The translations under genes were made by a program, and so were the position numbers. Positions 15,850-25,014 of a DNA stretch of 64,000 bases are shown in pieces. Each line of letters begins with the position of its first letter. The first letter of the stretch is position 1. The stretch spans positions 992,001 through 1,056,000 of the forward strand of contig NC_022663.1 in NCBI RefSeq assembly GCF_000157895.3, read 5' to 3'. The notes beneath the pieces are model-generated. The model worked only from the letters and a program-made list of their open reading frames with translations, was not told the origin of the DNA and did not search any database. This DNA comes from Mycobacterium kansasii ATCC 12478. GTDB taxonomy: Bacteria; Actinomycetota; Actinomycetes; Mycobacteriales; Mycobacteriaceae.

Positions 15850-16239
15850 TCAGGCGACGAGCTCGATCTCTGCATCGTGGCCGTGGGATTGCGCGAGTCG
15901 CCCGTCGCAAGTGATCAGCCGTACGCCGAAGCCCTCGGCGAGGGCGACGTAAACTGCGTCGGCCACGATATGAGTGGTCCGCAGTTGATAGGCGCGCTGG
16001 GCGAATGGCTTTATAGGCCAACGCCGAATCTGCAGGCTTAGAAAGTCGGCAACCGCGACGACTCCTTCATGATCGCTGATCAGCCGGCGCACGACTGCTC
16101 GACGTATCGCCCCGATCACCTCGACATCGATGTGGGCAGGCGCATGCACGGTCTCGTCGCGCAGGCGGCGGGCGACGGCCGCACCAGGCGGCGTCGCGAG
16201 GACAAGCTCGACAGCCGCCGAGGCATCCAACACAATCAC
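15850..16239 (-). CDS. vapC: VapC-family PIN-domain ribonuclease toxin
   Basis: A 129-residue PIN protein. The metal-binding acidic residues are visible: Asp in MIVLDASAAVELV (residue 5), Glu in HIDVEVIGAIRR, Asp in HIVADAVYVALAE and Asp in RLITCDGRLA. It is expected to cleave specific tRNA or rRNA when released from its antitoxin. The start codon overlaps the antitoxin stop (ATGA, 16236-16239), so it is translated from the same message. It lies at the right edge of the accessory region. Confidence 0.93.
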   Translation of the reverse strand: MIVLDASAAVELVLATPPGAAVARRLRDETVHAPAHIDVEVIGAIRRAVVRRLISDHEGVVAVADFLSLQIRRWPIKPFAQRAYQLRTTHIVADAVYVALAEGFGVRLITCDGRLAQSHGHDAEIELVA

Positions 16240-16463
16240 TCGGATCGAGCCTCGCCAACCAGTTCAGCTGCGCTCGCGCCGAGATCCCGCCGTGGCAGCG
16301 CCGCGAGACGGCCGAGAACCTCGTCGAGGGCCGGTTCTTGCGCAAACTCGGCGAGCCGTGCCAGCAGAAAATCACTGAGGCTCATTCGCTGCGCCGCTGC
16401 ACGGGCCTTCAGCTCGTGGACAAGTTCGTCAGGGACGTTGCGGATTTGAACCATAGTGGACAT
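16236..16463 (-). CDS. vapB: VapB/FitA-like antitoxin
   Basis: A 75-residue protein with an N-terminal ribbon-helix-helix (MVQIRNVPDELVHELKARAA, QRMSLSDFLLARLAEFA) and a C-terminal flexible toxin-binding tail (DLGASAAELVGEARSE). ATG at 16463 is preferred because a perfect palindrome overlaps it; MVQ three codons later is possible. The open frame upstream to 16538 has no family similarity. It should neutralise the downstream VapC and, together with it, repress its own promoter. Confidence 0.9.
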   Translation of the reverse strand: MSTMVQIRNVPDELVHELKARAAAQRMSLSDFLLARLAEFAQEPALDEVLGRLAALPRRDLGASAAELVGEARSE

Positions 16464-16496
16464 GCTATAAGCATAGAGCACATGTTTAACACATGT
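16462..16496 (-). promoter_or_regulatory. Probable VapBC operator palindromes
   Basis: Two symmetrical elements precede or overlap the antitoxin start: ATGCT-ATA-AGCAT at 16462-16474 and ACATGT-TTAAC-ACATGT at 16480-16496. VapBC complexes bind paired palindromes at this position in other systems, so these are reasonable autoregulation sites. Confidence 0.45.
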
Positions 16497-16798
16497 CCTG
16501 GCTCGCTTCTGCACCATCAGCGCCGTCCCGACAATCAATAACGTTCACTCAAGACAATCGAGTCTGAAAAGCCTGGGAAACAGTAGACCAACGTCGAACC
16601 TGCAGACGCCACGAGGCCAGTTTGAACGCGCGGGCGCGACAGACCACCTCGTCGATAGCATTTCGGCTGTTGCCAGCGATCCAAGCGGGAACGACCGGTT
16701 GTCAACATCCGCGGTTAGCGTTGCGTCAAGACGCGGGACGCAGAGGCCGACCGAGACCACCTACCGACAACGCCAGCTACGCAGCCGAGAGGAGGACC

Positions 16799-19429
16799 GT
16801 GTCCGATGTCCTACCGCCAGGGCTGACGACGGCCGAGGCCACCCAGCGGCGGGCAAGAGACGGCGCCAACCGGCTCCCCGCGGCCAGGCGGCCGTCGGTC
16901 GTCCGCCGCCTGCTCGGGGAGCTGACGCACTTCTTCGCCCTGCTGCTCTGGGCCGCCGCGGTGCTCGCGTTCTTCGCCAAACTTCCCCAACTGAGCATCG
17001 CGATCATCGCGGTGATCGTGTTGAACGGGGTCTTCGCCCTGATCCAGCAGGCACGAGCCGACCGCGCCGCCGACCGGCTGCAGCAGATGCTGCCGACGCG
17101 CATCACGGTGTGGCGTGACGGACGCCGGCAAGTGATCGAGGCCGAGGACGTGGTGGTCGACGACATCCTGCTCCTGGAAAGCGGCGACCGGGTGCCCGCC
17201 GACGCCGTGGTGCTCACCGAGAACCGGTTGCTGGTCGACTCCTCCATGCTGACCGGCGAGAGCGTGGCCGGCGCCGTGGCCGTGGGCGACGCGCTGTTCG
17301 CCGGAACCTTCGTCGTCGAGGGCGATACGTGCGCCCGGGTCACCGCGATCGGCCAGCACACCCGACTGGCGGTCATCGCCCGGCTGACGACCTCCACAAC
17401 GAAACCCGACACGCCACTGACCCGGGGCCTGCGCGGTGTGGTCCGCCTCACCGCAGCGATCGCCGTCGGCGTCGGAGTCGTCTTCCTCCTCATCTCGATA
17501 CTCGTCGGCAACCCCGTCCAGCAGGCCTTCGTGTTCGCGATCGGGGTCACGGTGGCGCTGGTCCCGGAGGCGCTGCTGCCGACGGTGACGCTGTCGTTGG
17601 CCTGGGGCTCCGAGCAGATGGCCAAGCGCCAGATCCTGGTCCGCAACCTCGAGGCCGTCGAGACCCTCGGCTCGACAACCTTCATCTGCACCGACAAGAC
17701 CGGCACCCTCACCCGCAACCAGATGACCGTCGTCGACGCCTGGACGTCCGCCGGCTCGCTGACCGTCGACGGCGCCGGCTACGGGCCGACGGCCCAACTC
17801 GTGTGGTCGTCGCCAACCGCGGCGGACCCGGTCCGCGAGCTTGCTCTGGCCGCCGAACGCTGCTCCACCGGATACGCCGAGGAAGTGAACGGGCAATGGC
17901 GAGCCCACGGTGATCCGATGGAGGCGGCCCTCGACGCCTTCGCCCGGCGACTGGGCATCGACACCGACCAGGATCGTCGCGCCGTTTCCGCTCAGTTGCG
18001 GTTCCCCTTCGACCCCAGGCTGCGCCGGATGGCCGTGGTGTTGGCCGAGGAGGTCGTGGTGAAGGGCGCGCCGGACACGGTGCTTCCGCTCTGCGGCGAC
18101 GACCCGGCGGCCCACCAGGCGGTGGATGCCCTCACCGACCGTGGACTGCGGGTGCTCGCCGTCGCCGCCAGCCCGCGCAACGGCCGCACCCCACGGGACC
18201 AGAAGCAATGCGATCAGGGATTGCGCCTGCTGGGATTGGTGGCACTGCAGGATCCGCCGCGTGACGAGGTCTCCGAGTCGCTTCAGGCCTGCCGACGGGC
18301 CGGAGTGAAGGTGGCGATGGTGACCGGGGACCATCCGGCCACCGCCACGGCCATCGCCGACCAGGTGGGGCTGCGCTTTCCGAACTCACTCGTGCTGTCG
18401 GGAGCGGACCTGCCTGAGGACGAGCAGCATTTGGCCGCTTTGCTCGACCGCGACGGGGTAGTGATCGCCCGGGTCTCGCCCGAGGACAAACTGCGCATCG
18501 CGCGTGCCGTGCGCTCCAGAGGCCACGTGGTGGCGATGACCGGAGACGGGGTCAACGACGCCCCGGCGTTGCATGAAGCCGACATCGGGGTGGCGATGGG
18601 TGAATCCGGCACTGACGTCGCCCGCGAGGCCGCCGACCTGGTGCTGCTCGACGACTCCTTCACCGGCATCGTGGCCGGTATCGAGCAGGGGCGGGCGACC
18701 TTCGTCAACATCCGGCGGTTCCTGACCTACCATCTGACCGACAACGTCGCCGAGCTGGCGCCGTTTCTCGTCTGGGCACTCTCGGGCGGCCTGTTCCCGC
18801 TGGCACTCGGGGTCTTGCAGATCATCGCGCTCGACATAGGCACCGACACCCTGTCGGCGGTCGCGCTGGGGGCCGAGCCGCCGGCGCAGCACCTGCTCGA
18901 AGGTCCGCCGGTGCACGGCCGGTTGATGAACCACACCGTGCTGCGCCGAGCCTTCGGACTGCTGGGGCCACTCGAGGCCGTACTCACCCTTACCGCCTTC
19001 CTGGTGTCGCTGCTGGCACTGGGTTGGCGTCCCGCAGCTCCGTTCCCCACCGGGAATGAACTGGCCGCGGCATCGGGCGCGGCGTTCATGACGGTCGTCT
19101 TCGCCCAGACGGCGAACGTCTTTGCCTGCCGGTCCTCGTCGCGTTGGCCCGGTGCGCTGGGCTGGGGTACCAACCGGCTCTTGGTGCCCGCGGTGCTCAT
19201 CGAACTGGCTTTCTCCTTCGTCGTACTGTTCGTGCCGCCGGTCGCCAGGTTGCTCGGCCAATGGAACCCGCCCCTGTGGGGTTGGATGGTCGCGCTCAGC
19301 TCGATGCCGATCCTGCTGGCCGTCGATGCGCTCGACAAGCACCTGCGAGCGCGTCACCGCCGCCGCTCGGCAAGCAGCGGATCACCTGAGGTCGGCCACT
19401 CGAAAGTGTTGAGCGTCAAGGTGTTCTGA
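16799..19429 (+). CDS. P-type cation-transporting ATPase (P2-like)
   Basis: An 876-residue P-type ATPase with all the main motifs in order: actuator LTGES, phosphorylation motif CTDKTGTLT, nucleotide-binding VKGAPDTVLP, hinge MTGDGVNDAPALHEADIGVAMG. The membrane region has helices near 45-95, 230-290 and at least six after 640. The M4 motif reads PEALLP instead of the usual PEGLP, and M6 has ALDIGTDTLSAVALG. These suggest a P2-type Ca/Mn/Na/K-like pump, but the ion cannot be assigned. GTG at 16799 follows GAGGAGGA and matches the family N-terminus; the frame is open further upstream. The roughly 335 bases before it, back to vapB, hold no supported gene. Confidence 0.93.
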   Translation: MSDVLPPGLTTAEATQRRARDGANRLPAARRPSVVRRLLGELTHFFALLLWAAAVLAFFAKLPQLSIAIIAVIVLNGVFALIQQARADRAADRLQQMLPTRITVWRDGRRQVIEAEDVVVDDILLLESGDRVPADAVVLTENRLLVDSSMLTGESVAGAVAVGDALFAGTFVVEGDTCARVTAIGQHTRLAVIARLTTSTTKPDTPLTRGLRGVVRLTAAIAVGVGVVFLLISILVGNPVQQAFVFAIGVTVALVPEALLPTVTLSLAWGSEQMAKRQILVRNLEAVETLGSTTFICTDKTGTLTRNQMTVVDAWTSAGSLTVDGAGYGPTAQLVWSSPTAADPVRELALAAERCSTGYAEEVNGQWRAHGDPMEAALDAFARRLGIDTDQDRRAVSAQLRFPFDPRLRRMAVVLAEEVVVKGAPDTVLPLCGDDPAAHQAVDALTDRGLRVLAVAASPRNGRTPRDQKQCDQGLRLLGLVALQDPPRDEVSESLQACRRAGVKVAMVTGDHPATATAIADQVGLRFPNSLVLSGADLPEDEQHLAALLDRDGVVIARVSPEDKLRIARAVRSRGHVVAMTGDGVNDAPALHEADIGVAMGESGTDVAREAADLVLLDDSFTGIVAGIEQGRATFVNIRRFLTYHLTDNVAELAPFLVWALSGGLFPLALGVLQIIALDIGTDTLSAVALGAEPPAQHLLEGPPVHGRLMNHTVLRRAFGLLGPLEAVLTLTAFLVSLLALGWRPAAPFPTGNELAAASGAAFMTVVFAQTANVFACRSSSRWPGALGWGTNRLLVPAVLIELAFSFVVLFVPPVARLLGQWNPPLWGWMVALSSMPILLAVDALDKHLRARHRRRSASSGSPEVGHSKVLSVKVF

Positions 19430-19473
19430 AGAAATCGGGATGTGGCGGCTAAGCGGTCCGCCCACCCTTCGGA

Positions 19474-19680
19474 TCAGCCTTCGCCGGCTTCCAGGCTGGC
19501 GAGGGCCTCGCGGATGCTCTGGTTCATCTGCTGCGGGCTGGGGGCAGGAGGCTTGTCGACCGGCTGGTCACAGTTACAGGTTGTCACCGGCGCGGTTGGC
19601 TCATCAGCCATCGCCGGTGCGGCCACGCCGATCGCGGCACCGACGGCGATAGCGGCACTGATCAGTAATTTGGTGATCAT
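19474..19680 (-). CDS. Small exported protein
   Basis: A 68-residue protein with a clear signal peptide (MITKLLISAAIAVGAAIGVA, cleavage after APAMA-D). A short mature part follows with two cysteines (TCNCD), a proline-rich stretch and a C-terminal helix NQSIREALASLEAG. An AAGGAG sequence precedes ATG 19680. I do not recognise a family. It is likely periplasmic or secreted. Confidence 0.7.
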   Translation of the reverse strand: MITKLLISAAIAVGAAIGVAAPAMADEPTAPVTTCNCDQPVDKPPAPSPQQMNQSIREALASLEAGEG

Positions 19681-19723
19681 CTGGACGTTCTCCTTGGGCA
19701 CGTAGACCGCGATCCGGCGCCGA

Positions 19724-20119
19724 TCACAACGCTGTGTCTTCAACTACCCAGACCATATCCGGTGCGTAGACGTAGATCGCTGCCGCGACCTGAAACGCAG
19801 CCTGCTCCGCGGTCAAGTTTGTCCGATAGTACACGTCATCGGCAATGGTCGACGCCCGTAACGGCGGGTTGTCTGCCACGCGAACGTCGTTGGCGATTTG
19901 CCGGCCCTGTGCTGCCACGTCACAGTCGGTGTTCCCCAAAGCCGCACCAATCTGTCGCTGTGCCAGCAGTGCGATGTAATGCTGATCCTCCGCGGTCAAG
20001 ACGCAGTCCGCCGATGCATGCGGCGGCGGCAGCCCGAGTTGGCCCAGCAGCGCCGCCGCAAATACGGCGGCCAACCGTAATCGAATTCGACCAGTGGAGC
20101 CCATTCGAGTGGCCTTCAT
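19724..20119 (-). CDS. Exported DUF732-domain protein
   Basis: A protein of about 131 residues with a signal peptide (RIRLRLAAVFAAALLGQLG, cleavage near ASA-D). The mature domain has the DUF732 pattern: DQHYIALLAQRQI, a pair of cysteines (ADC...NTDC), GRQIANDV and AAFQVAAAIYVYAPDM. DUF732 proteins are abundant small secreted mycobacterial proteins of unknown role. The open frame starts at 20173; ATG at 20119 (MKATRMGS) gives the most typical signal peptide. Confidence 0.75.
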   Translation of the reverse strand: MKATRMGSTGRIRLRLAAVFAAALLGQLGLPPPHASADCVLTAEDQHYIALLAQRQIGAALGNTDCDVAAQGRQIANDVRVADNPPLRASTIADDVYYRTNLTAEQAAFQVAAAIYVYAPDMVWVVEDTAL

Positions 20120-20288
20120 TGCTGAACCCGCCATTGCACAAGTCCGATCCGACCCCTGATATATCCAAGTCAACGCCCAAATCTCGCGCAGTGCCAGTAC
20201 TTACGGGCATCGGCCGCGGTGCCTGCGGTCCAGTCGTCGGCTCCCCGACATGGATAGCGCCGGTCGCGTGCGACGTCTCAGGTGCGCG

Positions 20289-21758
20289 TCAGTTCGCGAG
20301 AGTGGGCGTTGGTGCGATCTTGAGCGCGTAGGCCGGCCAGACGTCCAACGCGTCGGGGAACGTGACGTTGATGCGGTCGCCGGCGCATTCATGTCGCAAT
20401 GTGCCGCCACCAAGTAACTGGACGGTGGTCTCTGACGTCCCCAATAGGCCGCGCAGCCCGACGCGGCGCTCCCCCGGGGCCTGCAGGAACGTCACGTACA
20501 GGGCGTCGTCGGTCTGGGTGAAGCGCAGCGGCGTGCCGTCGGTGGCGGTGGCTTGTGGGGTCGTCCAGGGGCGGGTGTCGAAATAGGCTTCGCCGGTCAC
20601 ATCGAGCCATGCGCCGAAGTCGGCGAGCAGCTGCGCTTGCAGCTCCGGGATCGTCCCGTCGGGGTAGGGCCCGATGCCAAGCAGTAGATTGCCGTTCTTG
20701 CTCACCAGGTCGGCGAAACTACGGGCCAGATCGGTGAGGGTCAGCATCTCGTCGGGACCTTCTTGGCGGTTGTTGCCGAATGAGTTCCCCACGCCGCGGG
20801 TCGATTCCCATTTGTACGGTTTGATCTCGTCGTACTGGGCGTATTCCGGGGTGCGGAAGTCGTAGTGGAAACCGGTCGGGAAGTCCAGGACCCGTACCCG
20901 GTCGGGCAGGAAACGCCACAGTGCACCGGCCAGCCCGAGACCTCCCATGACCAGCGGTTCCACCCCGGGGACTTTGGGTAGCTGAAGCTGGGCCCAGCGG
21001 TCGTTGATGACTCCGTCGGGCACCTGGTTGTAGTAATGCGCGAACAGCTCGGCGAGTTTGGACTGGGGCGGGTAGCCGATATCGTTCCACAGCACTGAGG
21101 GCTGGTAGCGGTTGACGAGCTCGCGAATGTGGTTGTCCGCGTATTGCGCGTACTCGTCCGTCTGGACGAGTGAACTCGCCAGCCCCGGCAGATCGGTGAT
21201 GACCGTCGGGTCGAACGTCCAGTCGTACCCCCCCGAGTAGTACAGACCCATCTTCATGCCGCGGTCGCGGACCGCGCTGGTCAGGTCGCCGACCAGGTCG
21301 CGGTTGGCGTGCCAGGATTCCTTGTGCGGGTTGGGGTGCCGGCTGGGCCACATCGTAAACCCGTCGTGGTGTTTGGTGGTGAGCACCACGTAGCGCGCGT
21401 TCGCTTGCTCGAAGAAAGCGGCCCAGGAGTCGGGATCGATTTGCTTCACCGCTTTGTTGAACATCGGCTTGAAGTCGTCGTAAGTGAAGTCGGGGCCATA
21501 GGTTTCGACGTGGTGTCGTTGTGACGGGCTGCCCGGAATTGCGATGGTGTTCTGATACCACTCGGCATACGGGTTGTATTTCAGCCAATATGCGGGTCCC
21601 CTGGTCGCCATCAGCTCCTGGGTGTCGGCCTCGAGCGGAGCCCAGCCGGGCACCGAGTACAAACCCCAATGGATGAAGATCCCGAACTTGGCGTTCTCGA
21701 ACCACTCGGGCACCGGATGCGTCGCGAGCGACTCCTTGGTCGGTTCATAGTCGGGCAT
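20289..21758 (-). CDS. GH29 alpha-L-fucosidase
   Basis: A 489-residue glycoside hydrolase with family-29 hallmarks. WFENAKFGIFIHWGLYSVPGW appears in pieces near residues 19-40, then TTKHHDGFTMWPS, DRGMKMGLYYSGGYDW, and the nucleophile Asp in PSVLWNDIGYP (about residue 233). A C-terminal beta-sandwich follows. It should remove terminal alpha-L-fucose. No signal peptide is visible, so it is probably cytosolic and acts on imported oligosaccharides. It stands alone, with short gaps on both sides. Confidence 0.93.
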   Translation of the reverse strand: MPDYEPTKESLATHPVPEWFENAKFGIFIHWGLYSVPGWAPLEADTQELMATRGPAYWLKYNPYAEWYQNTIAIPGSPSQRHHVETYGPDFTYDDFKPMFNKAVKQIDPDSWAAFFEQANARYVVLTTKHHDGFTMWPSRHPNPHKESWHANRDLVGDLTSAVRDRGMKMGLYYSGGYDWTFDPTVITDLPGLASSLVQTDEYAQYADNHIRELVNRYQPSVLWNDIGYPPQSKLAELFAHYYNQVPDGVINDRWAQLQLPKVPGVEPLVMGGLGLAGALWRFLPDRVRVLDFPTGFHYDFRTPEYAQYDEIKPYKWESTRGVGNSFGNNRQEGPDEMLTLTDLARSFADLVSKNGNLLLGIGPYPDGTIPELQAQLLADFGAWLDVTGEAYFDTRPWTTPQATATDGTPLRFTQTDDALYVTFLQAPGERRVGLRGLLGTSETTVQLLGGGTLRHECAGDRINVTFPDALDVWPAYALKIAPTPTLAN

Positions 21759-21968
21759 CCACGCACCTTACTCCGAACGGCCGGTGTCCGTGGTCATGTC
21801 ACGGATTTCGACGGCCGGATCTGCCACTCCAAAGTTCTACGGACACAAGCGTTTTCGTGGACAAAGACCGTCGGCCAGGTCCTCCGGTCCAGCCGCCGAT
21901 TGGCCGAGGTCGCCGGTCCGGGGCGTATGAGTGCCGCGCCCATCCCCGGCGTTGCGACCGCTGTCCCA

Positions 21969-22748
21969 TCAGTACAGGTAGACGACTGCGTCGTCGCCGC
22001 CGCTGCACACCACCAATCCCCCGTCGGCTGAGCAGGTCATGGTGTAGGACTGACCGGTCACGGGGCTGATGGCGTTGACCTGCCGAGGTGCCGGGCCGGC
22101 TGGTCCGCTGGCTCCGTAGGCAAGCCGAACCTGTTCAGCGAACTGGCAGGATGTCGCCGGCGATCCGGCCGCGGACTGGCTCAACCCGCCGGCGGGCCCG
22201 GCCGTGGTCGGGCATGCGTGGGCACCCTCGGGCAGCTTCACCGGCGTCGTCGAAGTCGTCGAAGTCGTCGCAGTCGTTGCAGTCGTCGAAGTCGTCGAAG
22301 AGGCAGTAGCGCCGGAATCCAGCGTCCACGCCGGGCAGCCCTGCGTCTTGAACGCGACGTCCGCCGGCGCAATCTGCACGACCTGCGGCCCGGTTCCGGC
22401 GCCGTTGGCGATGATGTCGTCGACCGTTCCGCCGAGCCCCCTGAGCCGTTCCCAATAACAGGCGTTGCCGCCTTGCGAGCGGTAGGTTCCTGGCCGGATG
22501 TCCACCCCGACCCGGTAAGTGCCGTCGCCCGGGATGGTGTTCGCCGGACCCACCGGCGTAGTCGACGGCGGGATGGACACCGTCGTTCCGGGATATATCG
22601 GCGGCAGTCGTGATTCCTCGCGGTCGTGAACCGACACCGTCGGCCGAGCGGTCTTGCCGCCTGTGCCGAAACACCCTGCCAGCCCGCACGCCGACGCCAC
22701 CCCCACCGCGATGGCCAACATCGCCCGGACCATGCTTCCGGTGCCCAT
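21969..22748 (-). CDS. Putative lipoprotein
   Basis: A 259-residue protein with an N-terminal signal and lipobox CGLAGC, so it is probably lipid-anchored outside the membrane. The mature part contains a conserved-looking region DGTYRVGVDIRPGTYRSQGG with ACYWERLRG, then a threonine/serine tract from repeated ACGAC/GTC-type codons (about 22245-22315). A C-terminal domain follows with cysteines (ACPTT, TSCQF, MTCSADGGLVVCSGG). The tandem codon repeats suggest length variation between strains. It starts 3 bases after the stop of the next gene to the right, so the two are probably one operon. Confidence 0.75.
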   Translation of the reverse strand: MGTGSMVRAMLAIAVGVASACGLAGCFGTGGKTARPTVSVHDREESRLPPIYPGTTVSIPPSTTPVGPANTIPGDGTYRVGVDIRPGTYRSQGGNACYWERLRGLGGTVDDIIANGAGTGPQVVQIAPADVAFKTQGCPAWTLDSGATASSTTSTTATTATTSTTSTTPVKLPEGAHACPTTAGPAGGLSQSAAGSPATSCQFAEQVRLAYGASGPAGPAPRQVNAISPVTGQSYTMTCSADGGLVVCSGGDDAVVYLY

Positions 22749-22751
22749 CGG

Positions 22752-23600
22752 TCAGCCGAACACCGTCTGACCGTCGGTCCCGATCAGGTACCGTTCGGTG
22801 CCCTGCTCCACCCTCGGCGCGTCAGCACCCAGCGACACGGCAATCTTGTTGCTGGCGTTACGCATGATGTCAAAAGTCAGCTCGATGGCCTCAGCCTCGG
22901 AGAACCTGGAGCGCACCTCGGCGGCAACGTCGACGGCGAGGTGCGCAGGCGTCCAAATTAACGCATCCGTATACCGCAGGGCGGCTTTTGCACAATCATC
23001 GAGCAAGATCGAGGTCTCGAAACGCTCGATCTCGTCGTACAGCGTGTCCGAACCACCGGCATCCAGGGCGGTGCCCTCACGCAGCGACCTGCATAGCCGG
23101 CAGTTGTGTGCAGCCGCGCCCCGCAGCCGGACCAGCTCGGAGGTGACGGGATCGAGTGCGCGCATGCGGGCCACGGCGGGCAAAAAGTCGTTGAACAAAA
23201 CGCCGGGCCCCGCTGTCGCCGCGTGGTTCCACCTGATCGGCTCCCGCACCCATCCCAGATACTGCGAGCCGATGCCCAGCGCTTCCAGCCCCGCGCGCAC
23301 CCGCGGCACGAAGTCGGCGATGAAGATCGACACAACAGCACCAAATGCATCGTCCCCCAACTGCTTAAGCAAATCCGATCGCTGCTCGGCGCTGATCTGC
23401 GAGACGTCGACGCTGAACTGTTCGGCGAACTCGGCAACGGAACGTTCCGCCTCCGACGCCGGCTCGCCGACGGTCACCTCGGAAGGCACAGCGGGCAGCG
23501 ACAGCGTCCGCGCACATACTCGCCGGACCAGGCTCGCCATGCGCCCGTCGCCGGGCGACCACGCAATCAACCGGGCCAAGCCGTCACCAACCGCCGCCAT
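22752..23600 (-). CDS. Carboxymuconolactone decarboxylase / AhpD-like protein
   Basis: A 282-residue helical protein with the AhpD-type redox pair in AHNCRLCRSLREG (about residues 163-171), preceded by LDPVTSELVRLRGAA. AhpD-like proteins use such CxxC pairs in peroxide or thiol reactions. The length and position correspond to Rv2313c of M. tuberculosis, to the left of the pmbA/tldD pair. No signal peptide is seen. It shares its direction with the lipoprotein downstream, 3 bases away. Confidence 0.75.
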   Translation of the reverse strand: MAAVGDGLARLIAWSPGDGRMASLVRRVCARTLSLPAVPSEVTVGEPASEAERSVAEFAEQFSVDVSQISAEQRSDLLKQLGDDAFGAVVSIFIADFVPRVRAGLEALGIGSQYLGWVREPIRWNHAATAGPGVLFNDFLPAVARMRALDPVTSELVRLRGAAAHNCRLCRSLREGTALDAGGSDTLYDEIERFETSILLDDCAKAALRYTDALIWTPAHLAVDVAAEVRSRFSEAEAIELTFDIMRNASNKIAVSLGADAPRVEQGTERYLIGTDGQTVFG

Positions 23601-23640
23601 CTTTCACACGCTAGGACGTGCCCTACATCCCGGCAATCGG

Positions 23641-25014
23641 CTATTGCGCCTGGCTGACCGACGACATGTGGAAGTCCGGTATCCGCAGCGACGGCATCGC
23701 CGCCCGGGTGGCCCAGTTCCCCCATTCCCGGGGCAGCGTGACCTCGCTGACTCCGGCCTCGGTGGCGCGTCGCAGCAGGTCCAGCGGGCTTTCGTTGAAC
23801 CGGAAGTTGTTGACCGCCGCCGTCACCACGCCGTCTTCGATGAGGTAGACGCCGTCGCGAGTCAGCCCCGTGAGCAGCAGCGTGGTCGGGTCGACCTCGC
23901 GGATGTACCACAATGTGGTCAGCAGCAGACCGCGCTCGGTGGCCGCGATCATCTCCGTCAGACCAGCCGAACCGCCGGTCATCAACAGGTTCTCGGCGGC
24001 CACGGCGACCGGGGCGTCGTACTTGGCGGCCGTGGCCCGCGGATAGGCGAGCGCGTTGATCACCCCATTGCGGATCCAGTCCACATGGCCGATGTCCATG
24101 CCGTTGTCGAACACCGACAGCGTCTCCGACGAGTTGCTCACCGCGACGAACGGCCGGCACGCCAGGCCCGGCGCCATCGGGTCGGAGAACAGCGTCAGCG
24201 GCAGTTCGGTGAGCCGCTCCCCCACCCTGGTCCCGCCGCCGGGGGCAGACAACGCGGTCCGGCCCTCCTGTGCGCCGCGGCCGGCCATCGACCACGACAG
24301 ATATAGCATCATGTCGGCCACCGCCGACGGCGGCATGATCGTCTCGTACCGTCCCGCGGGCAGCTCAACGCGGCGTTGCGCCCATCTCAGCCGGGTCGAC
24401 AGCTGATCGAGCAGAACATCGATTGGCACACCCGCGAAGTCGGGAGCCCCCACGCCCGCCCAGGCACTGGCGTTGCCCCGTTTGACGTTGATCTCCACCG
24501 CCCCGGCCGGCTGCGTGTAGCGCCGCCGCAAACCGGTCGACGACGCCAGGAATATCGTCGAAAGGCTGTGGTGCGCATAGCCGTACAGCCGGTTGCTACC
24601 CCCGAACTCGCGGCTCAGTGAAGCCGCGATATCGGCGAATGCCTCGACACCCGTGCGGGAAACCGGCGCGTCCCAGTCGATGGGAACTCCGGCGGCGGCC
24701 AGCAGGGGTGCGACGTCACCGGCTTCGGGCGCAGAACGGGCCGCGTCCTGCGACGCGGCGACCAGCCCGGGCAACATCGACGGGTCGACCTCACCGGACT
24801 CCACCGCGCCGACGAAGGCGTTATCACCTTGGCGGACAATCGAAATAACGGTCACGCTGCGGCTGGTCGAAAGCCCGTTGGTGGTCATGGAATTGCCCGC
24901 CCACCGCAACGTCGCCTCGGTTCGGTCGATGACGAGCACCATGGTCTCGTCGGCGCGGCCACGCTGTGCGGCTTCCGTCAAGACGATGTTGACGACGTGC
25001 TGCGCAGTGATCAT
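23641..25014 (-). CDS. PmbA/TldE-like metalloprotease subunit
   Basis: A 457-residue member of the TldD/PmbA family (Rv2314c-like). It has the family C-terminal domain (SVFDNGMDIGHVDWIRNGVI, ENLLMTGGSAGLTEMI, IREVDPTTLLLTGLTRDGVYLIEDG) but no HExxxH motif, as expected for the TldE/PmbA subunit. With TldD it forms a heteromeric protease that trims peptides. ATG at 25014 overlaps the tldD-like stop by four bases (ATGA). The frame open to 25302 is antisense extension without family support. Confidence 0.9.
   Translation of the reverse strand: MITAQHVVNIVLTEAAQRGRADETMVLVIDRTEATLRWAGNSMTTNGLSTSRSVTVISIVRQGDNAFVGAVESGEVDPSMLPGLVAASQDAARSAPEAGDVAPLLAAAGVPIDWDAPVSRTGVEAFADIAASLSREFGGSNRLYGYAHHSLSTIFLASSTGLRRRYTQPAGAVEINVKRGNASAWAGVGAPDFAGVPIDVLLDQLSTRLRWAQRRVELPAGRYETIMPPSAVADMMLYLSWSMAGRGAQEGRTALSAPGGGTRVGERLTELPLTLFSDPMAPGLACRPFVAVSNSSETLSVFDNGMDIGHVDWIRNGVINALAYPRATAAKYDAPVAVAAENLLMTGGSAGLTEMIAATERGLLLTTLWYIREVDPTTLLLTGLTRDGVYLIEDGVVTAAVNNFRFNESPLDLLRRATEAGVSEVTLPREWGNWATRAAMPSLRIPDFHMSSVSQAQ

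Noticed and set aside
15363..15914. Plus-strand open frame of 183 codons in the region right of the integrase remnant
   Set aside because: No family-like segments; it spans the T-arm-like relic and runs into antisense of vapC.
16811..18334. Minus-strand open frame of 507 codons opposite the P-type ATPase
   Set aside because: The plus strand carries all P-type motifs; the minus product is Gly/Arg/His-rich noise.
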